A DNA stretch of 64,000 nucleotides from Nocardia carnea (GTDB taxonomy: Bacteria > Actinomycetota > Actinomycetes > Mycobacteriales > Mycobacteriaceae). Under the pieces are notes generated by a model, which worked only from the letters and a program-made list of their open reading frames with translations, was not told where the DNA came from and made no database searches. This document shows positions 42,653-51,828 of the stretch, one piece after another. Where the stretch lies: the NCBI RefSeq assembly GCF_029868855.1, contig NZ_JARWOV010000246.1, forward strand, positions 34,013 through 98,012, given 5' to 3'. Within the stretch, counting starts at the first letter, position 1. Every line of letters begins with the position of its first letter. A program made the translations under genes and the position numbers.

Positions 42653-43677
42653 GAAGGCACCGTTTCGACCGGGCCCGCCGACGTACTGCCACCGGGCGCC
42701 CAACCGTTACCGGCCGCCGCGTTCGGAGCGTTCGTTGTCAGTGGTCCACCATCCATATCGGTATCCAGTTTGCGCAGAATCAGCCCTTCGCGCAGCGCCC
42801 ATGGACAAATTTCCAGCGTATCGAGGGAAAGCGCACGCATTGCGGCCTCGGCGACGAGGGCACCGGCCACCAATTGCTGCGAACGATCGGCGCTGACCCC
42901 TTCCAGTTCCGCGCGGTCGGACGCGGTCATCCGGGAGATGAAAGCGATCAGTTGCCGCAGCCCCGAACTGGTCAGCGTCCGCCGGACCCGCGGCCCCGCA
43001 CCCGAGGGTGCGGCACCGGTGAGCCGGGCCAGCGACCGGAAGGTTTTGGAAGTGCCCACCGCCAGATCGGGTTTACCGGGCACCAGCAATTGTTTGGCGG
43101 GATCTACCAGTTCGGCCGCCAGCCAATCCCGCAGGATGCCGACCCGCCGTTTGCTCGGCGGGTCCTCGGGCAGCCATTTGCGGGTCAACCGGCCGGCTCC
43201 CAGTTGCAGCGACAGCGCCACATCGGGTTCCTCGTCCACACCGCTGCTCACCTCGAGCGAACCGCCCCCGATATCGAGATTGAGAATCCGCCCGGCGCTC
43301 CAGCCGTACCAGCGGCGGACCGCGAGGAAGGTCAGCCGCGCCTCGTCCGCCCCGGCCAGCACCCGCAGATCCACGCCGGTCTCCGCGCGGACCCGCGCCA
43401 GCACCTCGTCGGAATTGGTTGCCTCGCGTACCGCCGAGGTGGCGAACGCCATCAGTTCCGCGCAGCCGGAGGTGATCGCCAGATTGGCCAGGTCGGCCAC
43501 CGTATCGACGAGTTTCTGCGCCCCCTCGGCGGTGATCCGCCCGGCGTCGTCCATGCTCTCCGAGAGCCGCAACGACTCCTTCGTCGAGCTCATCGGCATG
43601 GGATGACCACCCCTGTGCGCGTCCACCACCAGTAGGTGAACGGTGTTGCTGCCGACATCGAGGACACCTAGACGCAC
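42649..43677 (-). CDS. Ppx/GppA family phosphatase
   Basis: A 342-aa ASKHA-fold protein. Phosphate-1 motif: RLGVLDVGSNTVHLLVVDA (about residues 2-20). The Ppx/GppA block AFATSAVREATNSDEVLARV has the catalytic Glu region, and the phosphate-2 loop is ILNLDIGGGSLEVSSG (about 129-144). It acts on polyphosphate and/or (p)ppGpp; short mycobacterial homologues (Rv0496) are short-chain exopolyphosphatases. The C-terminal ~35 residues are a Gly/Asn/Ala-rich tail. GTG 43677. It is coupled to the proline-rich membrane protein by an ATGA overlap and divergent from the Cys-rich gene across 65 bp. Confidence 0.9.
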   Translation of the reverse strand: MRLGVLDVGSNTVHLLVVDAHRGGHPMPMSSTKESLRLSESMDDAGRITAEGAQKLVDTVADLANLAITSGCAELMAFATSAVREATNSDEVLARVRAETGVDLRVLAGADEARLTFLAVRRWYGWSAGRILNLDIGGGSLEVSSGVDEEPDVALSLQLGAGRLTRKWLPEDPPSKRRVGILRDWLAAELVDPAKQLLVPGKPDLAVGTSKTFRSLARLTGAAPSGAGPRVRRTLTSSGLRQLIAFISRMTASDRAELEGVSADRSQQLVAGALVAEAAMRALSLDTLEICPWALREGLILRKLDTDMDGGPLTTNAPNAAAGNGWAPGGSTSAGPVETVPS

Positions 43678-43742
43678 ACGAACACGGTACTTGGTCTACC
43701 TGAACAGCAATCGACCTGGTCGTGGTGTTAGCGTTAGGGGTT

Positions 43743-44669
43743 GTGACGTCTGGCGCAGCCACGAACGACTCGATGCCCACCCCATCCGGGCATACTCCGA
43801 CCGATCTTCCGATGCCGAAGATGCGGCCGAGCCGGGAAGTGCCGCTCGACTTCCCCCGGGAATGGCTGGAGTTCGTGGATCCGGCCGACGACGAACACCT
43901 GATCGCCGCCGACCTGACCTGGTTACTCTCCCATTGGACCTGCGTTTTCGGCACTCCCGCCTGCCAGGGCATCCTCGCCGAACAACCCGATGCCGGCTGC
44001 TGCACGCACGGCGCGTTCCTCTCCGACGACGACGATCGCAAACGTCTGCGCAAAGCGGTGAAGATGCTGACCGCCGACGATTGGCAGCTGATGGATCAGG
44101 CCCGCAACGACAAGGGCAAGATCAGTCGCAAGTCGTACTTGGAAACCGACGAACTCGACGGCGAACCGGCCGAACGGACCCGGCGCCACAACGATGCCTG
44201 TATCTTCCTCAACCGGCCGGATTTCCCGGGCGGCGGCGGGTGCGCCCTGCACATCATGGCCGTACGCCGGGGCGTGGAGCCGCATACCGTCAAACCCGAC
44301 GTCTGCTGGCAGCTGCCGATCCGCCGGACCCAGGAATGGGTGACCCGGCCGGACGGCGTCGAGATCCTGCGGACCGTGCTCACCGAATACGACCGGCGAG
44401 GCTGGGGGCCGGGTGGGATAGACCTCGACTGGTACTGCTCCGGTTCCCCCGACGCACATATCGGGGAAAGGCCCGTCTGGCAGGCCTACCGGGCCGAACT
44501 CATCGAGCTGCTCGGCGAACCCGCCTACCGGGAACTGGAGCGGCAGCTGCGCCGCCGCGAGGGCACCCCGATCATCGCGGAGCACCCCGCGACCACCCAG
44601 GCCCGCCGCAAGGCCCGGGCGCGTCACAACGGTTTCCAGCCCGAGCCCGATAAAATTCGGGAACTCTAG
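43743..44669 (+). CDS. conserved cysteine-rich protein (Rv0495c-like)
   Basis: A 308-aa cytoplasmic protein with a cluster of conserved-looking cysteines: TCVFGTPACQGILAEQ, then DAGCCTHGAFLSDDDD (about residues 57-85), ACIFLNRPDF with GGGGCALHIMA (about 149-171), VCWQLPIRRTQEW, and WYCSGSP. The spacing resembles the DUF3109/YkgJ zinc- or iron-sulfur-chelating families. Mycobacteria keep a homologue beside ppx1 and the senX3-regX3 region. A redox or metal role is likely but not shown. GTG 43743 is used; it follows AGGGG closely. Confidence 0.8.
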   Translation: MTSGAATNDSMPTPSGHTPTDLPMPKMRPSREVPLDFPREWLEFVDPADDEHLIAADLTWLLSHWTCVFGTPACQGILAEQPDAGCCTHGAFLSDDDDRKRLRKAVKMLTADDWQLMDQARNDKGKISRKSYLETDELDGEPAERTRRHNDACIFLNRPDFPGGGGCALHIMAVRRGVEPHTVKPDVCWQLPIRRTQEWVTRPDGVEILRTVLTEYDRRGWGPGGIDLDWYCSGSPDAHIGERPVWQAYRAELIELLGEPAYRELERQLRRREGTPIIAEHPATTQARRKARARHNGFQPEPDKIREL

Positions 44670-44701
44670 CTGCGATAACCCCCACCACCGGAGGCCGCGC
44701 C

Positions 44702-45256
44702 ATGAAAGTCGGGCGATTCGCTGCACTCCACACCAGGTACGTTCGCCCCGATCGAAAGTCCGCCGGCGGACATCGGCCGTTCACCGCCGCGGATAACGTC
44801 ATGAAACACCTGCCCGGCCGCCGCCCGCCGGGCGAAGAACGATCCCTACCACAGGGTCGCGCAGCGCGGCGTCCTGCGACGCTATGCCCGGCCGGCCGGG
44901 GGATACCGACCGTGCGGACCGCTGCGGTATGCCACATCGTGTTCACTGCCGCCGTCATCGCGGCCGGTGTCACCGTGGCCGCGGCCGGCGCGTACGCGCA
45001 ACCGGCCGCGGACCCCCATCAGTTCTCCGACCACACCGCCGAATTCGTCCCGCTCGGCGCGCCGAACGCGCTGGCTGCCCGCGATACGGGAAAACAGCTG
45101 GTACTCAGCCCGCACGGAACTCGGCGCAGTATCGTCTGCCGCGGTAACGGCACCACCGTTCCGCTTTACGACTGCAGCCAGGAAGACGGTCTGGGCTGGT
45201 CGCCGCTGCACCGGACCGACACCCCAGTGGGGGAGGTCTGGATCTACTTCCCCTGA
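44702..45256 (+). CDS. exported or membrane-anchored hypothetical protein
   Basis: The frame is 184 aa from ATG 44702, which has a strong GGAGG seven bases ahead. A second credible start is GTG 44912 (GGGGGAT upstream), giving 114 aa with an ordinary signal peptide (VRTAAVCHIVFTAAVIAAGV... through AYAQPAA). With the first start the same hydrophobic segment becomes an internal anchor after a 70-residue basic cytoplasmic part. The mature domain is small with two cysteines (SIVCRGNGTTVPLYDCSQED), likely a disulfide. No family is recognised. Confidence 0.65.
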   Translation: MKVGRFAALHTRYVRPDRKSAGGHRPFTAADNVMKHLPGRRPPGEERSLPQGRAARRPATLCPAGRGIPTVRTAAVCHIVFTAAVIAAGVTVAAAGAYAQPAADPHQFSDHTAEFVPLGAPNALAARDTGKQLVLSPHGTRRSIVCRGNGTTVPLYDCSQEDGLGWSPLHRTDTPVGEVWIYFP

Positions 45257-45293
45257 CTACCGCTCATACGCCGCCGCCCGCGCGGTGGCTCGC

Positions 45294-45983
45294 TCAGGCT
45301 TCGAGCTTGTATCCCAGACCGCGTACGGTCACCAGGTGTTCGGGCCGGGCCGGATCGGCTTCGATCTTCGACCGCAGCCGTTTGACGTGCACATCGAGGG
45401 TTTTGGTATCGCCGACATAGTCCGCACCCCATACCCGGTCGATCAGCTGGCCGCGGGTGAGGACCCGGCCGGAGTTGCGGAGCAGGTATTCGAGCAGATC
45501 GAATTCCTTCAGCGGCAGGGTGACCGGGTTGCCGTTCACCAGCACCGTGTGCCGGTCCACGTCCATCCGCACCGGCCCGGCCTCCAGCACCCCGTTCTCG
45601 CTGCCGGCGTCCAGCTCGTCGCCGGCGCCGCGGCGCAGCACCGCCCGGATCCGGGCGATCAGTTCCCGCGCCGAATACGGTTTGGTGACGTAGTCGTCGG
45701 CACCGAGTTCCAGCCCGACCACCTTGTCGATCTCGCTGTCGCGCGCGGTGACCATGATCACCGGAACTCCGCTGCGGGTGCGCAGTTGTTTGCAGACATC
45801 GGTACCGCTCATCCCGGGCAGCATCAGATCCAGCAGGACGATATCGGCGCCGGAGCGGTCGAACTCGGCGAGCGCCGAGGGGCCGTCGCCGACCACCGTG
45901 ACCTCGAAACCTTCCTTGCGCAGCAAGAAGGCGAGCGGATCGGCCAGCGATTCCTCGTCCTCGACGATCAACACACTCGTCAT
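45294..45983 (-). CDS. regX3: RegX3, two-component response regulator (OmpR/PhoB family)
   Basis: A 229-aa response regulator of the phosphate-starvation system. Receiver domain: VLIVEDEESLADPLAFLLRK with the acidic pair, phospho-acceptor Asp in DIVLLDLMLPGMSGTDVC (about residue 52), VTARDSEIDKVVGLELGADD and the conserved Lys in YVTKPYSARELIARIRAVLR. The winged helix covers about 128-227 (PLKEFDLLEYLLRNSGRVLT, TLDVHVKRLRSKIE, LVTVRGLGYKLEA). ATG 45983 overlaps the senX3 stop by four bases. Its known targets in mycobacteria are phosphate-uptake genes. Confidence 0.95.
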   Translation of the reverse strand: MTSVLIVEDEESLADPLAFLLRKEGFEVTVVGDGPSALAEFDRSGADIVLLDLMLPGMSGTDVCKQLRTRSGVPVIMVTARDSEIDKVVGLELGADDYVTKPYSARELIARIRAVLRRGAGDELDAGSENGVLEAGPVRMDVDRHTVLVNGNPVTLPLKEFDLLEYLLRNSGRVLTRGQLIDRVWGADYVGDTKTLDVHVKRLRSKIEADPARPEHLVTVRGLGYKLEA

Positions 45984-47215
45984 CTGCGTGCCTCCACACC
46001 ATTCGATCGGCCCGGGCCGGACGGCCGCGGGCTGGGTTCTCTCTTCGTCAACGCGGGCAGACCGGCGGCGCCGTTACCGTCGGACTCCTGGTGCGCGGGT
46101 ATGCGCAGGGTGAATGTCGAGCCGGTGCCGAGCTTGCTCCACAGGGTTATCTCACCGTTGTGGTTGGCGGCCACATGTTTCACGATAGCCAGGCCGAGAC
46201 CGGTACCTCCGGTCGCGCGGGAGCGCGCTTTATCGGAACGGAAGAAGCGTTCGAATACGCGTTCCTGGTCGTCCTTGGCTATACCGATCCCCCGGTCGGT
46301 GACGGCCATCGCCACATAGTTACCGCGAATCGACCGGCTGACCGAAACATGCGATCCCCGCGGCGAGTAGGCGATGGCGTTCTCCACCAGGTTCGACAGT
46401 GCGGTGATGAGCAGGGTTTCGTCACCGCGCACTTCGAGCCCGCTGGGCCGGTCGGTACTGACCGTGATTCCCGCGGCTTCGGCCGCCGTGCGGGAGCGAT
46501 CCACGGCCTGGCTGACCACCGTATCGACATCCACGACCTCGAGTTCGGGCAGTTTCTCCGCCCCCTGCAGTCGCGACAGCGCGATCAACTCGGTGACCAT
46601 CTTCCCGAGGCGACTGGATTCGGCCAGGACACGCTCCCCGAAATGCCGGACCGCGTCGGGGTCGTCGGCCGATTCCAGCAGCGCCTCGGCGAGCAGGCTC
46701 ATCGCACCGACCGGGGTCTTCAGCTCATGGCTCACATTGGCGACGAAATCGCGGCGGGTGGCCTCCATCCGGGCCTGTTCGGAATCGTCGTCGGCGAACA
46801 GGACGGTGAAACTGGTTTCCTCCGGGGAGAGCGGGCGGGCCAGACCGCGCACCGCGATGCGGCCCCGGCCCGGCGTGGGCTTCTCGGCGGTGAGATCGAA
46901 TTCGGCCGACTCGGCCGTGGCCAGTACCTTCTCCACCGCCTCCCACGCGCGTTCGTCGAGCAACCGGTTGCGTACCAGGCCGAGCTCCTCGGCGCGGGGA
47001 TTGACGAGCACGACATCGCGGTACTCGTCCACCACCGCGATACCGCTTTCCGAGGCAAGCACGATCAGGTCCAGAACCTGGGACATGGTGAGACCGGAGT
47101 CGGCCTGGCGGCGCTGCGCCGTCCGGGCGTTCACATACGGAATCACCAGCCCACCGACGGCCAGTCCGACGACAGCCGCCAGGACTGCCAGCAGTACGGC
47201 CTGGGGAACGCTCAC
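45980..47215 (-). CDS. senX3: SenX3, sensor histidine kinase
   Basis: A 411-aa membrane histidine kinase partner of RegX3. One N-terminal helix (VLLAVLAAVVGLAVGGLVIP) is visible, with a possible second formed by the frame's start region. A PAS-like domain is at about 60-150, HisKA has DFVANVSHELKTPVGAMSLL (phospho-His about residue 170), and HATPase has ALSNLVENAIAYSP, RGIGIAKDDQERVFERFFR and GTGLGLAIVKHVAANHNGEI. GTG 47215 is chosen; no good Shine-Dalgarno is seen, and initiation may be leaderless. The promoter region 47216-47377 is shared with nothing else. Confidence 0.95.
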   Translation of the reverse strand: MSVPQAVLLAVLAAVVGLAVGGLVIPYVNARTAQRRQADSGLTMSQVLDLIVLASESGIAVVDEYRDVVLVNPRAEELGLVRNRLLDERAWEAVEKVLATAESAEFDLTAEKPTPGRGRIAVRGLARPLSPEETSFTVLFADDDSEQARMEATRRDFVANVSHELKTPVGAMSLLAEALLESADDPDAVRHFGERVLAESSRLGKMVTELIALSRLQGAEKLPELEVVDVDTVVSQAVDRSRTAAEAAGITVSTDRPSGLEVRGDETLLITALSNLVENAIAYSPRGSHVSVSRSIRGNYVAMAVTDRGIGIAKDDQERVFERFFRSDKARSRATGGTGLGLAIVKHVAANHNGEITLWSKLGTGSTFTLRIPAHQESDGNGAAGLPALTKREPSPRPSGPGRSNGVEARR

Positions 47216-47377
47216 ACCAAGAATCGTACGGTCGACGACGCGTAAACAAACCCGGGGTCGGTGAAGTTTCGTGCAGGTCACGGGCGATTACGGCGGTGTT
47301 CGCCGGGCGTTTACGCATTGTTGGGCGAGGGGCGGGTTTCGAATCGGTCCGGGCGTGTTCCCGCTGCCGGACAACGA

Positions 47378-47412
47378 CGAACCCCGTTGCGTCTGGGACA
47401 CAACGGGGTTCG
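47378..47412. terminator. 12-bp-stem hairpin after the CocE-type gene
   Basis: Perfect inverted repeat CGAACCCCGTTG (47378-47389) and CAACGGGGTTCG (47401-47412) with an 11-base loop, starting 24 bp past the hydrolase stop on the minus strand. No T-tract, but stem length and place make it the probable terminator, shielding senX3 from read-through. Confidence 0.7.
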
Positions 47413-47435
47413 CGTAGTTCAGCTTCGGCGGGCGA

Positions 47436-49548
47436 TCACCGACCCGGGTTTCCGCGCACCGGCACGTTCACGAAACTCGGCCGGTTCGGGTCGAGCTGCA
47501 CATGCTGTGGTTTGAACCCGGTGTCGAGAAGCATCGGCAGCGGCGGCACCCCCTTCGGGGGATTACCGGCGTAGACATCCACCCGGAGCCGATGCCCCGG
47601 CTCCAGCCGCGCCTCGATCGCGGGCACCGCGATATCGAGTGTGGTGATCTCACCCGGCACGGTGAGCCGCCGGTTTTCGATCGTGACGAACGGCCGCGGA
47701 TCGGTGTAGTCGCCGTTGGCCGACCGGCTGCTGCGGGATTCGTCGATCTCCCGGAGGGAGGCCATCAACTGCCCCGAGGACAGCACTCGTGACTGCCCGT
47801 CCGGCGCCACATCGTTGACCGTCACCGACCAGTAGCCGTCGGCCGCATCGTGCACGGTCTCCAGACGCACGGCGATCGGACCCGAGATATCGACGGGCTC
47901 GGCGACCGGAGCGCTGGTGAAGGTCAGCCCGTTCGATTCCTGGATCCGGGAATCCGCGCCGCAGGCGTTGACGATCGCCACAACACCCGCGGTGGCCTGG
48001 CCGGCGTCGTTCGAACACAGACCGGTGAGCCCAGGGGCGACGGTCAGCCGTGCGGAACTGTCGGCAACGGTGGTCAGTGACCCGTCGTGCACACTGTGGC
48101 CGCCGGTCCCGCTCGGCGCCGCGGACAGGTACATCCGCCGGTACTCGGCCTGCTGATCGGCCGGTGCGCTCTCCCCGAAGCCGTCCCGGGTGACCCAGGC
48201 CCCGCCCTGCTGCCGCAGGGTCACCGGCCCGTACCGATCGATCCCGTTGTCGATACCTTTCAGCCACTTGTCGAACCAGGCACGCTGCAGCACGTCCAAC
48301 CGCGGCGGCAGTCCGGGCCGACCGGATTCACTACCCGAATTGATGTGATAGGTATCGCCCATGAGCAGCTGCTTCTGCCCGGGCACCAGCGGCATCTCGT
48401 TGTAGATCTGCGATTCGGAGTAGGTGAACAGATCGTGCCAGCCGCCGGTCACGAAGGTCGGCACCTCGATTTTCGCCGGGTCCCCCAGCCAGGCCTGCCG
48501 GTCGGGGCTGTCGCCGCGGATCATCTCCTGCAACCGCGGATCCAGATCCTCCACCCGCGGTGTGGTGTAGGCGTTGAGGAAAACGTCGAGGTAGGTGAAG
48601 GGCGAGGACAGCCGGTCGTGTAACCACCTCGGGTCGAAGGTGCCGTTGACCATCGATTCCACATTCGGCATCCACTTGGTCGCGTTGATCAGCGTCATCC
48701 ACAGCGGAATGAAGTTGAACCCGAACCCACCGCCGGGCATCAGCACGTCCTGGGCGAGATCACTGCCCGGCACCACCGGGAACAGCGCCTTCAGCGCGGG
48801 CGGGTGCTTTTCGGCGGCCTGTAGCTGGTTGATGCCCGAATAGGACATGCCGGTCATCCCGACCTGACCGTCGGACCAGGGCTGGCGCGATGCCCAATCG
48901 ATCACCTCGACGGTATCGGCCTGCTCGCGCTGCCGCAGCATATCCCATACGCCCTGGGAGAACCCCGTACCCCGGACGTCCACCACGACCTGCACATAGC
49001 CGCTGCGCACGAGTTGCCGGTCCACGGCGAAGTTCCGCAGCGCACCGCCACCGAGCGCCTTGGTGAGATCGGTGAGCCCGGACAGCTGGGTCCCGGTCAT
49101 ATCGATATCGCGGGCCAGCTGGGTCACGGCATCGGACAGTCCCGGCACGGAACCCATGTGGTCGATGAGGTTGGTCGCCAGCTTCGTGTAGGGCGTCATG
49201 TTCACGAGGACCGGTGTGCGGGTGTCGACCGGCCGCGACGCGGTGTCGGCGGGCCGGTACACATTCGCCTTCAATACTGTGCCGTCACTCATCGTGATCG
49301 GTACGTCCCAGGTGATGTGGATATTCGGGTACTGCTGCGGCCCGTCGTGGGTGGCCGCCCACTGCGCTCCCGCCGCTCCCCCATCCGGGCCCGCAACCAC
49401 CGGCGCGGCCGCGGCGCCCCCCCCCCCCCCCCGCCCCCCCCCCACCCGGGCCCGCAACCCCGGGCGCGGCCGCGGCGCCGCCGCCCAGCAGCGGCACCAG
49501 CAGAGCGGCGGCGGCCATTGCCACTGTGGCGCGTAACACGAACTTCAT
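47436..49548 (-). pseudogene. secreted CocE/NonD (X-Pro dipeptidyl-peptidase-like) hydrolase, frameshifted by a 61-bp tandem duplication
   Basis: An alpha/beta hydrolase of the CocE/X-Pro dipeptidyl-peptidase class. ATG 49548 encodes a signal peptide (MKFVLRATVAMAAAALLVPL to GGGAAAAP). The enzyme itself, from about WDVPITMSDGTVLKANVYRP, is in another frame. The nucleophile elbow is VGMTGMSYSGINQL; Asp and His regions (VTGGWHDLFTYSESQ, MGDTYHINSGS) and the C-terminal jelly-roll domain are complete. Removing one 61-bp copy (49383-49443) restores a single 683-aa frame. It may be an assembly error, a true inactivation or a reversible switch. As written, only an internal start such as GTG 49457 would yield the enzyme, without an export signal. 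Confidence 0.85.
49383..49479. repeat. 61-bp-offset direct repeat with long C-tracts
   Basis: Bases 49383-49418 recur at 49444-49479 with three mismatches, an offset of 61 bp. Between them is a run of 16 C, one G and 10 C (49417-49443). The repeat lies where the signal peptide meets the mature hydrolase, and 61 is not a multiple of three, so it shifts the frame. Confidence 0.9.
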
Positions 49549-49824
49549 AGGTCGTGATCCATCTCTCGATCTGGTCGAATGATCGAGAGCATACACAGCG
49601 TTACCGGCGGGTAACGAGACTTTCTGGGACAGATTTCGCCCAAAGCCGGTTCAGGGCATGCAATTCGGTATCCGGACACAAAAACAATCGCGCCACGCCG
49701 GGAAACCTCACAAATTCAGCAAGGCCCACGGCCATAGACGCTGCACGACCGACGAGCCACGACACAGCACCCGGCACCCTCACATGCCGCAACTCACCTT
49801 CCTCCAACACCCAGCAACCACGGG

Positions 49825-49959
49825 CGGGGCCCGCCCGGTTCTGGAGCGACGGAGCGGGGGAGCGAAGCGGAGGAGCGGAGGAGTGAAGAACCGGGTTAAT
49901 AGGGCCCCGACCTCGAGGCGCGGAGCGCCTCCAAAATTACAGCCCGCCCCTTCCCGGAC
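49825..49959 (+). repeat. dispersed structured element, copy 1
   Basis: A 135-bp non-coding element with three nested or successive stems. The outer stem is CGGGGCCC (49825-49832)/GGGCCCCG (49902-49909). The inner stem is CCCGGTTCT (49834-49842)/AGAACCGGG (49887-49895), around a 44-base purine-rich loop of GGAGCG-type repeats. A 3' hairpin GAGGCGC-GGA-GCGCCTC (49915-49931) precedes the conserved tail CAAAATTACAGCCCGCCCC. A near-identical copy lies inverted at 60070-60209, and stem differences between them are compensatory. It sits in the 487-bp gap between the CocE-type gene and gpmA. Confidence 0.85.
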
Positions 49960-49994
49960 CGTCTACCCCGAAAGCAGCGAACACCAAAACAAAA

Positions 49995-50021
49995 CGCCGC
50001 AACCCATTACAGGCTGCGGCG
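49995..50021 (-). terminator. terminator of gpmA
   Basis: CGCCGCA (49995-50001) and TGCGGCG (50015-50021) form a 7-bp GC stem with flanking A and T runs (AAAA before, CTTTT after), so on the minus strand the hairpin is followed by a T-tract. It begins 15 bp past the gpmA stop. Both orientations look functional. Confidence 0.8.
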
Positions 50022-50035
50022 CTTTTCGCGAGTTC

Positions 50036-50773
50036 TCAGCGACCACCCTGGCTCGCGACCGCAGCCGCGCCGGCGGCAGCGGCCTCCGGGTCCAGGTATT
50101 CCCGCGGACGCACCGGGCGCATATCCTCGTCGAGTTCATAGCGCAGCGGAATCCCGGTCGGGATATTCAAGCCGGCGATATCGTCGTCGGAGATCCGGTC
50201 CAGATGCTTCACCAGCGCGCGCAGCGAATTACCGTGTGCGGCCACCAATACAGTCTTACCGGTCCGCAGTTCCTGCGAAATCGTCGATTCCCAGTACGGA
50301 ACCATCCGGTTCACCACATCGAGCAGGCATTCCGTGCGCGGAACCTCGATATCGGCGTACCGCGGATCACCCGCCTGGCTGTATTCGTCGCCGAGGTCGA
50401 TCGGCGGCGGCGGGGTGTCATAGCTACGCCGCCACAGCATGAATTGATCCTCGCCGTATTCGTCGCGGATCTGCGCCTTGTTCTTACCCTGCAGCGCACC
50501 GTAGTGCCGCTCGTTGAGCCGCCAATCCCGGACCACCGGTATCCAGTGCCGGTCGGCGGCGTCGAGCGCGAAATTCGCGGTCGAGATCGCCCGCCGCAGC
50601 AGCGACGTGTAGGCGATATCCGGCAGGATGCCGTGCTCGGCCAGCAGCTCCCCGGCGCGTTTACCCTCGGCGATGCCCTTGTCGGTGAGGTGCACGTCCA
50701 CCCAGCCGGTGAACAGGTTCAGGGCATTCCATTCGCTCTCGCCGTGGCGCAGCAAAACGAGGGTATAGGTCAT
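50036..50773 (-). CDS. gpmA: GpmA, 2,3-bisphosphoglycerate-dependent phosphoglycerate mutase
   Basis: Glycolytic enzyme interconverting 3- and 2-phosphoglycerate. 245 aa. Motifs: VLLRHGESEWNALNLFTGWV (phospho-His about residue 11), LNERHYGALQGKNKAQIRDE (about 85-104), and the second His in VLVAAHGNSLRALVKHLDRI (about 178-197). ATG 50773 follows AGGA at eight bases. The C-terminus has a short Ala/Gly extension. It is not overlapping its neighbour (ROK gene 72 bp upstream) and ends at a terminator. Its place near senX3-regX3 and mshA is conserved in mycobacteria. Confidence 0.96.
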   Translation of the reverse strand: MTYTLVLLRHGESEWNALNLFTGWVDVHLTDKGIAEGKRAGELLAEHGILPDIAYTSLLRRAISTANFALDAADRHWIPVVRDWRLNERHYGALQGKNKAQIRDEYGEDQFMLWRRSYDTPPPPIDLGDEYSQAGDPRYADIEVPRTECLLDVVNRMVPYWESTISQELRTGKTVLVAAHGNSLRALVKHLDRISDDDIAGLNIPTGIPLRYELDEDMRPVRPREYLDPEAAAAGAAAVASQGGR

Positions 50774-50845
50774 GCGGGTAATCCTGCCATGGTGTGTGTA
50801 CGAGGTCGCCTTCGGCATCGGAGCCCGGACAGCGCGGTGAACTGA

Positions 50846-51757
50846 TCAGAGCTGCTGGGTATCGAACGGGTTCGTCTCGGAATGAGCGAGGACCCCGGCG
50901 CCGACCAAGGTGGCTCCTTCGTCGAGCCGGGACAGTTCGACCCGGAGCCCGCGCACGAAGTTCAGCCGCGCATGTCGCTCGACCGCCGCGCGCAACGGTC
51001 GCCAGAGCGGTTCTCCGGAGTGCGCGAAACCGCCACCGACCACCACCGTGTCGATATCCAGCAGCCCGGCCGCGGAGCTGATCGCCTGGCCGAGCGCCGT
51101 CCCGGCACGCTCGAGCGCAGCCAGGGCGATCCGGTCGCCACGGCGGGCCGACTGCGCCAGCTCGGCACCGGTCTCGCCGGTCCACCCGCGTTCGCGCGCC
51201 CAGCGCGCCGAAGACATCCCGCTCGCCACGGCTTCCACACAACCCACACCGCCGCAGGCACAGGGGACCGCCCACCCCGGCACGACGATATGCCCGATAT
51301 GCCCCGCGTTTCCGGTGCGGCCCAGCGATACCCGCCCGTCGACGAGGATTCCGCCGCCGATCCCGGACGAGACGGTCATCGCCAACGCATTGCCGACTCC
51401 GCGTAGCGCGCCCGAATCCCGTTCCGCCAGAGCCAGGCACGCGCCGTCGATCGCCAAACGCACGGTCGCGCCCGGGAAAACCGCACCGACCGCGGCGACT
51501 ATCCCGAAGCCGGAACGCCACTCCGGGATATTGAGCGGTCCGGTGACTCCGGCTGGAACATCCACCGGCCCCGCCGATCCGATTCCCACCGCCGTCACCG
51601 TGTCACCGGCGGCAACCGCCAGCAGCAGATCGCGACACGCTTCCCACACACCGGAGGCCGGCACCGGCGCCCGGCGGATCGCGTGAACGCGCCCGGTATC
51701 CCCCACCAGCCCCGCGGCGAATTTCGTCGCCCCGATATCGAGCGCCAGAATCGCCAC
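50846..51757 (-). CDS. ROK family protein (glucokinase/N-acetylglucosamine-kinase type)
   Basis: A 303-aa ASKHA-fold protein. Phosphate loop ILALDIGATKFAAGLVGDTG (about residues 3-22), VGIGSAGPVDVPAG, MTVSSGIGGGILVDGR (about 134-149), a GHIGHIVV sugar-binding block and the ROK zinc motif CACGGVGCVEAVASG (about 171-185). There is no N-terminal DNA-binding helix-turn-helix, so this is a sugar kinase rather than a NagC/XylR repressor. GTG 51757, with GGAGG four bases ahead, is preferred over upstream starts. In mycobacteria a ROK protein (Rv0485) is also near mshA. The sugar is unknown. Confidence 0.88.
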   Translation of the reverse strand: MAILALDIGATKFAAGLVGDTGRVHAIRRAPVPASGVWEACRDLLLAVAAGDTVTAVGIGSAGPVDVPAGVTGPLNIPEWRSGFGIVAAVGAVFPGATVRLAIDGACLALAERDSGALRGVGNALAMTVSSGIGGGILVDGRVSLGRTGNAGHIGHIVVPGWAVPCACGGVGCVEAVASGMSSARWARERGWTGETGAELAQSARRGDRIALAALERAGTALGQAISSAAGLLDIDTVVVGGGFAHSGEPLWRPLRAAVERHARLNFVRGLRVELSRLDEGATLVGAGVLAHSETNPFDTQQL

Positions 51758-51828
51758 TCTGCCTCCCAACCAGCCCTCCGCGGCGTCGGCCGTTCCGCGC
51801 CGTCGGCAACGCGCGAGATCTCCGCCGA

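Larger units (their letters stand above)
49549..50035. other. 487-bp gene-free region upstream of the CocE-type gene
   Basis: Holds the presumed hydrolase promoter near 49560-49600, a relatively AT-rich stretch (49600-49800) with no supported gene, the structured repeat copy at 49825-49959 and the gpmA terminator. A 69-codon minus frame at 49601-49810 has no domain or ribosome binding site. Confidence 0.6.

Noticed and set aside
49601..49810. 69-codon minus frame in the AT-richer gap
   Set aside because: No ribosome binding site and no recognisable sequence; the region is more likely promoter DNA.
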